A DNA stretch of 5,940 nucleotides. Source: Megamonas hypermegale. GTDB lineage: Bacteria > Bacillota > Negativicutes > Selenomonadales > Selenomonadaceae. Where the stretch lies: positions 1 to 5,940 of the forward strand of contig DCFC01000021.1 in assembly GCA_002314325.1 (NCBI GenBank), in the 5' to 3' direction. Below, piece after piece: positions 1-5,071 of the stretch (its first letter is position 1; the number at the start of each line of letters is the position of its first letter). A model generated the notes under the pieces. It searched no databases. It had not been told where the DNA came from and saw only the letters and a program-made list of their open reading frames with translations. Both the position numbers and the translations under genes were made by a program.

Positions 1-64
1 CAAAGAAAAATTGCCCGGCGCAATATAAGAATAAATTAAGAAATAGTTATCTTTAACATATATT

Positions 65-116
65 GTGCCGAACCGGCACTTTCCTTGGTTCGAGTTCTTT
101 GACAAGCAAAGAACTC
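65..116. repeat. Two adjacent perfect inverted repeats in the nitroreductase leader
   Basis: The first inverted repeat is GTGCCG-AAC-CGGCAC (65-79), a 6-bp GC-rich stem with a 3-nt loop. The second is GAGTTCTTTG (92-101) and CAAAGAACTC (107-116), a perfect 10-bp stem with a 5-nt loop. Neither is followed by a proper T tract (only TTTCCTT after the first), so they are poor intrinsic terminators. They could be the 3' end of an upstream transcript, an RNA leader structure, or a repressor operator. The second dyad contains a TTGACA (99-104) that could be a -35 box, but no good -10 box follows at 16-18 bp. The structures are seen directly; their function is unknown. Confidence 0.4.
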
Positions 117-142
117 AGCAAATAGAAATTGATAAAAGGATT

Positions 143-171
143 TTGAGAATTTTTTGTGGAACTAAAATAAT
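143..171 (+). promoter_or_regulatory. Possible sigma-A promoter of the nitroreductase gene
   Basis: TTGAGA (143-148) and AATAAT (166-171) are each a 5/6 match to the consensus -35 and -10 boxes, with the ideal 17-bp spacer. Transcription would begin around 178, a short distance before the AAAGGAGGA ribosome-binding site at 182-190. The surrounding DNA is very AT-rich, so a chance match is quite possible. Confidence 0.3.
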
Positions 172-197
172 AATATTATTTAAAGGAGGATTTTTTC

Positions 198-719
198 ATG
201 AATGATGTTATAAAAGCAATGCTGGAAAGAAGAAGCTGCCGTAAATACAAACCGGAGCAGATTAAAGATGAAGATTTGCAGCAGATACTGGAAGCTGGTA
301 AATACGCCGCTACAGGACATGGCTGGCAATCGCCGAAAATGGTAGTCATCCAAAATCCGGAAATAATCGCCAAATTATCCAAATGGAATGCGCAGATTAT
401 GGGCGTAAAATCCGACCCGTTTTACGGTGCGCCGACCGTCGTTCTCGTTTTGGCGGATGCGACGAAACCGACGGCCGTGCAAGACGGTTCGCTTGTTATG
501 GGCAATCTGATGTTGGCGGCTCATAGTCTGGGCCTTGGCTCCTGCTGGATTAACAGAGCGAAAGAAGAATTTGCTACAGAAGAAGGAAAGGCACTTTTAA
601 AACAGTGGGGCATTGAAGGCGATTATATCGGCGTTGGACACTGCGTACTCGGTTATCCGGATGGAAATCTGCCGAAGGCAGCGCCGCGTAAAGATGATTA
701 TGTAGTAACCGTAAAATAA
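198..719 (+). CDS. Nitroreductase family protein (FMN-dependent oxidoreductase)
   Basis: This is a 173-residue cytoplasmic flavoprotein of the nitroreductase fold. Family members normally act as dimers that bind FMN at the subunit interface and use NAD(P)H to reduce nitroaromatics, quinones or related electrophiles; the natural substrate here is unknown. Visible family marks are the N-terminal FMN-phosphate motif RRSCRKY (residues 11-17), the APTVVLV strand (78-84), the helix DGSLVMGNLMLAAHSLGLGS (96-115) with the usual GLGSCWI end, and the C-terminal GVGHCVLGYPDG (145-156) followed by RKDDYV. The length is normal for the short clostridial-type members. The ATG at 198 is chosen because a strong AAAGGAGGA lies 8 nt upstream and the RRSxRxY motif sits at the expected distance from the start. 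The gene stands alone, with its own terminator directly after the stop. The family is certain, the substrate is not. Confidence 0.93.
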   Translation: MNDVIKAMLERRSCRKYKPEQIKDEDLQQILEAGKYAATGHGWQSPKMVVIQNPEIIAKLSKWNAQIMGVKSDPFYGAPTVVLVLADATKPTAVQDGSLVMGNLMLAAHSLGLGSCWINRAKEEFATEEGKALLKQWGIEGDYIGVGHCVLGYPDGNLPKAAPRKDDYVVTVK

Positions 720-724
720 AATAT

Positions 725-766
725 AAAAAAGCTCTTATATACATTTTGTATTTAAGAGCTTTTTTT
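725..766 (+). terminator. Intrinsic terminator after the nitroreductase gene
   Basis: GCTCTTA (731-737) pairs with TAAGAGC (753-759). After one T-T mismatch, the inner stem ATACA (739-743) pairs with TGTAT (747-751) around a TTT loop. The stem is preceded by six A residues (725-730) and followed by seven T residues (760-766), so the A tract lengthens the stem and could support some termination in the other direction. It begins 5 nt after the stop codon. Confidence 0.88.
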
Positions 767-767
767 A

Positions 768-796
768 TTGACAGTAGATAAATTTTGCAGTATGAT
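768..796 (+). promoter_or_regulatory. Strong sigma-A promoter of the BASS transporter gene
   Basis: A perfect -35 box TTGACA (768-773), a 17-bp spacer and a -10 box TATGAT (791-796, 5/6) lie immediately downstream of the nitroreductase terminator. Transcription would start near 803, giving an AU-rich leader of about 150 nt before the transporter's ATG at 952. I recognise no known riboswitch or attenuator in that leader. Confidence 0.75.
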
Positions 797-881
797 ATGA
801 AATACACACTGTAAATATGTAAACATAATATCACTTATAAAATCTATTATTTACGCAGTAATATTAATTTTAATTATATAT

Positions 882-919
882 TTGACGTTATGTATATATT
901 TCAGTGTATATTTTATACA
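882..919 (+). promoter_or_regulatory. Possible second promoter and overlapping dyad before the transporter gene
   Basis: TTGACG (882-887) and TATATT (907-912) resemble -35 and -10 boxes, but the spacer is 19 bp, which is longer than optimal. The -10 region lies inside an inverted repeat, TGTATA (905-910), TTT, TATACA (914-919). Such a dyad could be an operator for a repressor that covers the -10 box. AT-richness makes chance matches common, so this is tentative. Confidence 0.28.
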
Positions 920-951
920 GTGGACTAAAAGTTTTGCAGGAGGGATTTTGG

Positions 952-1917
952 ATGAAAGCATTAGAAGCTTTAAGCAATTTTATTTCTAAGTATATGGCGG
1001 CTTTTGTTATCATCGTGGCAGCGGTTGCCCTGTTTATGCCGTGGACATTTAAATGGGCGGCAGGTTATGTTACATATTTATTGGGTATCGTTATGTTCGG
1101 CATGGGGATGACGCTGCGTTTTGAAGATTTCAAGCTGGTTTTCCAGCGTCCGAAAGACGTACTTGTCGGAGCTGTGGCTCAGTTTACGATTATGCCGGGT
1201 CTTGCCTGGCTGCTCGCGACGCTTTTCCAGCTTCCGCCGGAACTGGCTGTCGGCGTAATTCTGGTCGGTACGTGTCCGGGCGGTACGTCTTCCAATGTAA
1301 TGACGTATCTGGCACGCGGTGATGTGCCTTTGTCCGTATCCATGACGATGACGACGACAATTCTGGCACCGGTTGTTACGCCGCTTCTGACATGGTGGCT
1401 GGCCGGAGCATGGATTGAGATTTCTCTGGCGGCTATGATGATTTCCATCGTGCAGGTCGTTGTAGTGCCGATTGTTTTAGGTATTGTCATCAATAAATTA
1501 TTCGGTGATTTTGTACGCAGAGCGATAAAGCTGCTGCCGCTTATTTCCGTAATTGCAATCGTGCTGATTGTCGGTGGTGTAGTTTCCGTAAGTTCGCAGC
1601 AGATTATGCAGACGGGACTTTTGATTATGGCTGTGGTAATGCTGCACAATCTGCTTGGTTATGCTTTGGGCTTTGCTGTAGCTAAAGCTTTGAGAATGAA
1701 TTTGGCGAAATCGAAAGCTATATCTATTGAAGTCGGAATGCAAAATTCCGGACTGGCTTCTTCTTTGGCTTTAATGCACTTCGGTGCGGCAGCGGCAATT
1801 CCGGGCGCAGTGTTCAGCGTATGGCACAATATCTCTGGTTCGCTCGCAGCTAATTATTTAGCAGGCAAAATGGAGAAGGCGGAGAAAGCCAAAGCTGAAA
1901 AACTGGCGCATAATTAA
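952..1917 (+). CDS. Sodium-dependent transporter of the bile acid:sodium symporter (BASS) family
   Basis: This is a 321-residue integral membrane protein of the BASS fold (about ten transmembrane helices in two inverted repeats), which takes up an organic acid with Na+. The core motifs are GTCPGGTSSN (106-115), followed by YLARGDVPLSVSMTMTTT, and EVGMQNSGLASS (260-271). Compared from memory with the crystallised Neisseria meningitidis ASBT, the residues of both sodium sites are present at the same numbers: S114, N115, S128, T132, E260 for Na1 and Q77, E260, V261, M263, Q264 for Na2. Bacterial relatives carry substrates such as pantoate, pantothenate or keto acids as well as bile acids, so the substrate is not assigned. 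The C-terminal tail (306-321) is rich in Lys, Glu and Ala. The start is ATG 952, with AGGAGGG (938-944) in front; an in-frame upstream ATG at 904 would add 16 residues, lacks such a site and would break the numbering match. Confidence 0.92.
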   Translation: MKALEALSNFISKYMAAFVIIVAAVALFMPWTFKWAAGYVTYLLGIVMFGMGMTLRFEDFKLVFQRPKDVLVGAVAQFTIMPGLAWLLATLFQLPPELAVGVILVGTCPGGTSSNVMTYLARGDVPLSVSMTMTTTILAPVVTPLLTWWLAGAWIEISLAAMMISIVQVVVVPIVLGIVINKLFGDFVRRAIKLLPLISVIAIVLIVGGVVSVSSQQIMQTGLLIMAVVMLHNLLGYALGFAVAKALRMNLAKSKAISIEVGMQNSGLASSLALMHFGAAAAIPGAVFSVWHNISGSLAANYLAGKMEKAEKAKAEKLAHN

Positions 1918-1921
1918 TCTC

Positions 1922-1950
1922 TTGCAGGGAACTTATGGATATGATATATT
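1922..1950 (+). promoter_or_regulatory. Probable promoter of the riboswitch-terC-htpX transcript
   Basis: An extended -10 element, TGATATATT (TG at 1942-1943, TATATT at 1945-1950), lies 17 bp after a weak -35 box TTGCAG (1922-1927). Transcription would begin near 1957, just before the riboswitch P1 helix. A second possible -10, TATGAT (1957-1962), has no good -35 box. No terminator lies between the transporter stop (1917) and this promoter, so read-through from the transporter gene would also meet the riboswitch. Confidence 0.45.
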
Positions 1951-1968
1951 ATTATTTATGATATACCT

Positions 1969-2060
1969 ACAAGGGGAGTAGCCGAACGGTTGCTATCGTC
2001 AGTACGAGTGAAAACTCCGGTACAATCGGCAATATTTTAAATTTGTAAGCAAGACCTTGT
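1969..2060 (+). ncRNA. yybP-ykoY riboswitch aptamer (Mn2+-sensing)
   Basis: The signature sequence GGGGAGTAGC (1973-1982), a GAGT-GAAA-ACTC hairpin (2006-2017) leading into CCGG (2017-2020), and the closing GCAAGACCTTG (2049-2059) match the yybP-ykoY consensus as I remember it. P1 is formed by ACAAGG (1969-1974) and CCTTGT (2055-2060). The flanking helices TAGC/GCTA (1979-1982 with 1992-1995) and GTAC/GTAC (2002-2005 with 2020-2023) form the two legs whose loops L1 and L3 dock and bind the metal in solved structures. The class is known to sense Mn2+ and commonly sits in front of TerC-type and MntP exporters, and a TerC gene follows here. The 3' strand of P1 is shared with a terminator, so bound Mn2+ should favour transcription. 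Confidence 0.93.
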
Positions 2061-2094
2061 TTCATGGGATTTTTCCGTGAAACAGGGTCTTTTT
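2051..2094 (+). terminator. Riboswitch expression platform: intrinsic terminator
   Basis: The segment 2052-2067 (AGACCTTGTTTCATGG) pairs with 2075-2090 (CCGTGAAACAGGGTCT) in a 16-bp stem with two G-U wobbles, closed by a 7-nt loop and followed by a T tract (2090-2094). Its 5' strand contains CCTTGT (2055-2060), which is also the 3' strand of aptamer helix P1. The two structures therefore exclude each other: metal-stabilised P1 should prevent terminator formation and switch terC and htpX on. This logic matches the transcriptional ON switches described for the class. Confidence 0.88.
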
Positions 2095-2129
2095 ATATAG
2101 ATAGAAACAAAGAAAGAAGCGATGAAACA

Positions 2130-2810
2130 GTGGAAGGTATATTTACTGCACCGTGGTTTGCGGCACTCGGCAGCATATTACTGCTGGATTTGATTTTGAG
2201 CGGTGACAATGCTATTGTGATTGCGATGGCGTGCAAATCCCTGCCGGAGCATGAACGGCTGAAAGGTGTTGTAATCGGCGGTGCAGGAGCTGTAATAGTG
2301 AGAGTCTGTCTTACCTTGTTTGCAACGGAATTATTGGGACTGCCGTATTTGCAGTTTATTGGCGGGGCACTGCTAGTATATATAGCGGTCAAACTCCTGG
2401 TCGATAATAGCGAGGATGAAGGCAGCGGCAAACAGGCGACTACCTTGTTTGCGGCAGTGCGCACTATCATGATTGCCGATTTCATCATGAGCCTTGATAA
2501 TGTGCTGGCGCTTGCTGGTGTTGCCAACATGGTGCCGGAGGCAAAATGGAGTCTTATTATCTGTGGCTTGATGATTAGTCTGCCGATTGTGCTGTGCGGT
2601 GCGCAGGTTTTTCTGCTGATAATGAAAAAACTGCCATGGCTCATTTATCTGGGCGGTGCAATTTTAGCATATACGGCAGCTGAAATGATGACGATGGATA
2701 AAGTAATCGGCGTTTATCTGACAGATTGGAGTTTGATTATAAAAATAGTTCTTGTTGTAATGGTACTTAGTTTTGGCTGGTTTAAAAATCATCGCACTTG
2801 CAAGTGCTGA
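2130..2810 (+). CDS. TerC-family integral membrane protein, probable Mn2+ exporter
   Basis: This 226-residue membrane protein (about seven helices) belongs to the TerC/YkoY/YjbE family. In Bacillus such proteins export Mn2+ and help load secreted enzymes with metal. The two halves carry the paired acidic motifs of the family: LDLILSGDNAIVIA (residues 19-32, with D20, D26, N27) and IADFIMSLDNVLALAG (115-130, with D117, D123, N124), likely the metal path. The open frame extends back to an ATG at 2064, but that codon lies inside the riboswitch terminator stem. GTG 2130 gives an N-terminus (MEGIFTAPWFAALGS) like that of family members and is preferred. Its ribosome-binding site is weak (AGAAAGAAG, 2111-2119). 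The Mn2+ riboswitch directly upstream strongly supports a role in manganese efflux. The family is certain, the start is moderately sure. Confidence 0.9.
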   Translation: MEGIFTAPWFAALGSILLLDLILSGDNAIVIAMACKSLPEHERLKGVVIGGAGAVIVRVCLTLFATELLGLPYLQFIGGALLVYIAVKLLVDNSEDEGSGKQATTLFAAVRTIMIADFIMSLDNVLALAGVANMVPEAKWSLIICGLMISLPIVLCGAQVFLLIMKKLPWLIYLGGAILAYTAAEMMTMDKVIGVYLTDWSLIIKIVLVVMVLSFGWFKNHRTCKC

Positions 2811-2840
2811 TAATGAATTGTTTTTAGGAGGAAAAATTAA

Positions 2841-3716
2841 ATGAATACATTAAAGACGACTGTGTTAATGGCTGCTTTAATGGGTATACTGATAGCTATC
2901 GGAGGAGCGGTCGGCGGAACGACGGGTGCTCTGTTGATGTTTGTGATTTCTTTGGGCATGAATATATTTATGTATTGGAACAGTGCCGATATGTGTCTTA
3001 GAGCATATGGAGCACGGGAAGTAACGCGCGAAGATGCGCCGAATTTATACGATTTGGTGGAAAGACTGGCAAAACGGGCAGAGCTGCCGATGCCGCGTGT
3101 ATGTATTATTGAAGCAGACGAACCGAACGCTTTTGCGACGGGCAGAAATCCGGAACATGCGGCTGTTGCCGTAACGACCGGTATTATGCGGGCTTTAAAT
3201 TATGAAGAACTGGCGGGCGTAATCAGTCATGAGCTGGCTCACGTAAAACACCGCGATATATTAATCAGTACGATTGCCGCTTCCATGGCGGGCGCTATTT
3301 CTATGATTGCCAACGTAGCGCAGTTTGGTGCTATTTTTGGCAGTAGCAACAATGATGATGAAGAAGGCGGCTCCAATATGGCTACTTTATTGGCAACGGC
3401 TATTATTGCACCGCTGGCGGCAGGTATTATCCAGATGGCGGTATCCCGTTCGCGCGAATACGACGCTGATGCCGAAGGCGGCAATATCTGCGGCAATCCG
3501 CTGTATTTAGCCAATGCGCTGGAAAAAATCGACTATTATGCAAAACATGGTGAAATGCCGAATGCCACACCGGCTACGGCACATATGTTTATCATCAATC
3601 CGTTTGAAGGTGCCGGCAAGAGACTGGCCAACATGTTTAGCACGCATCCTTTAACGGAAGACAGAATTGCAAGACTGCATGAACAGGCAAGTGAAAAAGG
3701 AATTACAACTGTATAA
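2841..3716 (+). CDS. htpX: Zinc-dependent membrane protease HtpX (peptidase family M48B)
   Basis: This 291-residue membrane metalloprotease degrades misfolded or damaged membrane proteins, alongside FtsH in other bacteria. Two hydrophobic helices lie at the N-terminus (about 8-28 and 30-47) and two more after the active site (about 140-160 and 180-202). The catalytic motif is HELAHVKHRD: H130 and H134 bind zinc and E131 is the catalytic base. The third ligand is E206 in SREYDADAEG (204-213). Other family marks are NAFATGRNP (96-104) and the C-terminal FSTHPLTEDRIARL (266-279). Loop 168-180 is unusually rich in Asn, Asp, Glu and Gly. The length is standard. The start ATG has a perfect AGGAGG (2826-2831) 9 nt upstream. 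It begins 30 nt after terC with no terminator between, so it is probably cotranscribed and under the same Mn2+ riboswitch. Confidence 0.95.
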   Translation: MNTLKTTVLMAALMGILIAIGGAVGGTTGALLMFVISLGMNIFMYWNSADMCLRAYGAREVTREDAPNLYDLVERLAKRAELPMPRVCIIEADEPNAFATGRNPEHAAVAVTTGIMRALNYEELAGVISHELAHVKHRDILISTIAASMAGAISMIANVAQFGAIFGSSNNDDEEGGSNMATLLATAIIAPLAAGIIQMAVSRSREYDADAEGGNICGNPLYLANALEKIDYYAKHGEMPNATPATAHMFIINPFEGAGKRLANMFSTHPLTEDRIARLHEQASEKGITTV

Positions 3717-3725
3717 CGGTAAAAT

Positions 3726-3758
3726 AAAAAGGAACTCAAAAATTGAGTTCCTTTTTTT
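3726..3758. terminator. Bidirectional intrinsic terminator between htpX and the convergent beta-subunit gene
   Basis: GGAACTCAA (3731-3739) pairs perfectly with TTGAGTTCC (3743-3751) around an AAA loop. Five A residues precede the stem (3726-3730) and seven T residues follow it (3752-3758), so it reads as an intrinsic terminator on both strands. It lies 9 nt after the htpX stop and 9 nt past the end of the minus-strand beta-subunit gene, and serves both converging transcripts. Confidence 0.9.
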
Positions 3759-3767
3759 ATGAAAATA

Positions 3768-4892
3768 TTACTGACCGAGCAGTGCGAGCATGATACCGCC
3801 TGAGATAGCAGTGCCGAATACACCGGCGAGATTTGGTCCCATAGCGTGCATGATTAAGAAATTATTGCGGTTTTCTTCCTGACCGACTTTATGCGATACG
3901 CGGGCAGCAATCGGAACGGAAGCGATACCGGCGGAACCGATTAACGGATTGATTTTGCCGCCGCTGATTTTGTTCATAATGCGGGCGCAGACAACGCCGG
4001 AGGCAGTACCGAAAACGAAAGATACGAGGCCGAGGAAAATAATTAAGAGCGTCTGAGACGTTAAGAAAGTATCTGCACTCATTGTAGAACCGATAGCAAT
4101 CGTCAATACCAATGTAATAATATTTAAGAAAGAATTGGAAATAGTTTCTGCCATGCGGTCAAGTAGCAGACATTCGCGGATTAAATTACCGAACATAAGC
4201 ATCGTGATGAGCGGTGCAACCGGCGGCAGGAAAAGATTTACGATGACAATCATGACGACAGGGAATACAATTTTTTCCAGACGGGAAACGTAACGCGGCT
4301 GTTTCATGATGATTTGGCGTTCTGCTTTAGTGGTGAGAAGCCTCATTACCGGCGGTTGAATGAGCGGCATAAGCGCCATGTACGAGTATGCTGCAACGGA
4401 AATCTGCGGCAACAGGTGCGGAGCCAGCTGAACGGTTGTATAGATAGCCATAGGTCCGTCGGCACCGCCGATGATACCGATAGAACAAGCTTCGGCAAGC
4501 GTAAAGCCCATGAGTTTTGCCATAATAAGAGCGACGAAGATACCAAGATGAGCGGCTGCGCCTAATATGACGAGTGAAGGATTGGCAATCATCGGACCAA
4601 AATCGGTCATAGCACCAACGCCCAGGAAAATGAGCGGCGGCAGAATAAGCGATTCTACACCTTGATAAGCATAGTGGAACAGTCCGCCTTCATCGACGAG
4701 TCCGGAACCGGGAATATTGGCAACGATACACGAAAGGCCGATACCAACGAGCAGGAACGGTTCATATCTTTTGATAATACCGAGATACAGCATGACTGCA
4801 CCGACTACTATCATTATAATATTGCCCAAAGACATGGAAATTAAACCGGTTTGTAATAATAATGCCTCTAAAAGAGCGCCGAAATCTATCAT
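3768..4892 (-). CDS. Sodium ion-translocating decarboxylase beta subunit (OadB/MmdB/GcdB family)
   Basis: This is a 374-residue membrane protein of about ten to eleven helices. In complete complexes the beta subunit decarboxylates carboxybiotin and uses the energy to export Na+. Marks are PPLIFLGVGAMTDFGP (85-100), GGADGP (142-147) with D145, SYMAL (170-174) with Y171, NPLIGSAGIASVPIAARVS (315-333) and HAMGPNLAGV (349-358). With an offset of 58, these match the functional residues of Klebsiella OadB as I recall them: D203, Y229, N373, G377 and R389. Position S382 corresponds to A324 here, an apparent substitution, with serine one residue later. The length fits MmdB/GcdB (about 375) rather than the longer OadB. 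ATG 4892 is preferred, with AGGGAAG upstream; a GTG at 4901 would add three residues but sits against that site. The gene is last in its operon, 21 nt behind a small OadG-like gene. No alpha subunit or biotin carrier is nearby. Confidence 0.92.
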   Translation of the reverse strand: MIDFGALLEALLLQTGLISMSLGNIIMIVVGAVMLYLGIIKRYEPFLLVGIGLSCIVANIPGSGLVDEGGLFHYAYQGVESLILPPLIFLGVGAMTDFGPMIANPSLVILGAAAHLGIFVALIMAKLMGFTLAEACSIGIIGGADGPMAIYTTVQLAPHLLPQISVAAYSYMALMPLIQPPVMRLLTTKAERQIIMKQPRYVSRLEKIVFPVVMIVIVNLFLPPVAPLITMLMFGNLIRECLLLDRMAETISNSFLNIITLVLTIAIGSTMSADTFLTSQTLLIIFLGLVSFVFGTASGVVCARIMNKISGGKINPLIGSAGIASVPIAARVSHKVGQEENRNNFLIMHAMGPNLAGVFGTAISGGIMLALLGQ

Positions 4893-4913
4893 AAAAATCA
4901 CACTTCCCTAAAT

Positions 4914-5066
4914 TTAATAGTGGTCTTCTTCATTAACTTCACCAAGTTTATTCAGATACGGGAACAGGTACAATACAGCACCTACGCCGCCGATAAAAAC
5001 GAAACTTAAAATGAAATCAATGATGCTCAGCGCGAAAGCGCCCCATAAATCGTCAGATATCATCAT
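4914..5066 (-). CDS. Small OadG/MmdE-like membrane subunit (50 residues)
   Basis: This is a 50-residue open frame on the minus strand. It has a short acidic N-terminus (MMISDDLWG), one hydrophobic helix (about 10-36) and a polar, acidic C-terminal tail (NKLGEVNEEDHY). The arrangement resembles the OadG-related small transporter subunits and the 55-residue epsilon subunit (MmdE) of Veillonella methylmalonyl-CoA decarboxylase, which assemble with the beta subunit. A strong ribosome-binding site, GGAAGGAG, lies at 5083-5076, inside the end of the upstream thioesterase gene. The ATG at 5066 is 9 nt from it; an adjacent ATG at 5063 is also possible, and an ATG at 5075 is too close to the site. The stop lies 21 nt before the beta-subunit ATG, so the two are surely coexpressed. 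The gene call rests on the site, the spacing and the context; the family call is an inference. Confidence 0.82.
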   Translation of the reverse strand: MMISDDLWGAFALSIIDFILSFVFIGGVGAVLYLFPYLNKLGEVNEEDHY

Positions 5067-5071
5067 CTTAA

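Noticed and set aside
2..28. Possible C-terminal end of an upstream protein (frame ending at TAA 26-28)
   Set aside because: All three plus frames give short open stretches before a stop and none has recognisable protein features. The window starts too late to decide.
80..105. GGTTCGAGTTC resembles a tRNA T-arm
   Set aside because: The bases on either side of the loop do not form the required 5-bp T stem, and no acceptor, D or anticodon arms are found around it.
1179..1743. Long minus-strand open frames opposite the BASS transporter, and similar ones opposite terC and htpX
   Set aside because: They lie wholly inside well-supported plus-strand genes, lack ribosome-binding sites and have low-complexity Thr/Ile/Ser-rich compositions typical of antisense shadows.
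3239..3514. Overlapping open frames on both strands within htpX
   Set aside because: The htpX frame has all the catalytic motifs and continues through this region; the alternatives show no family features.
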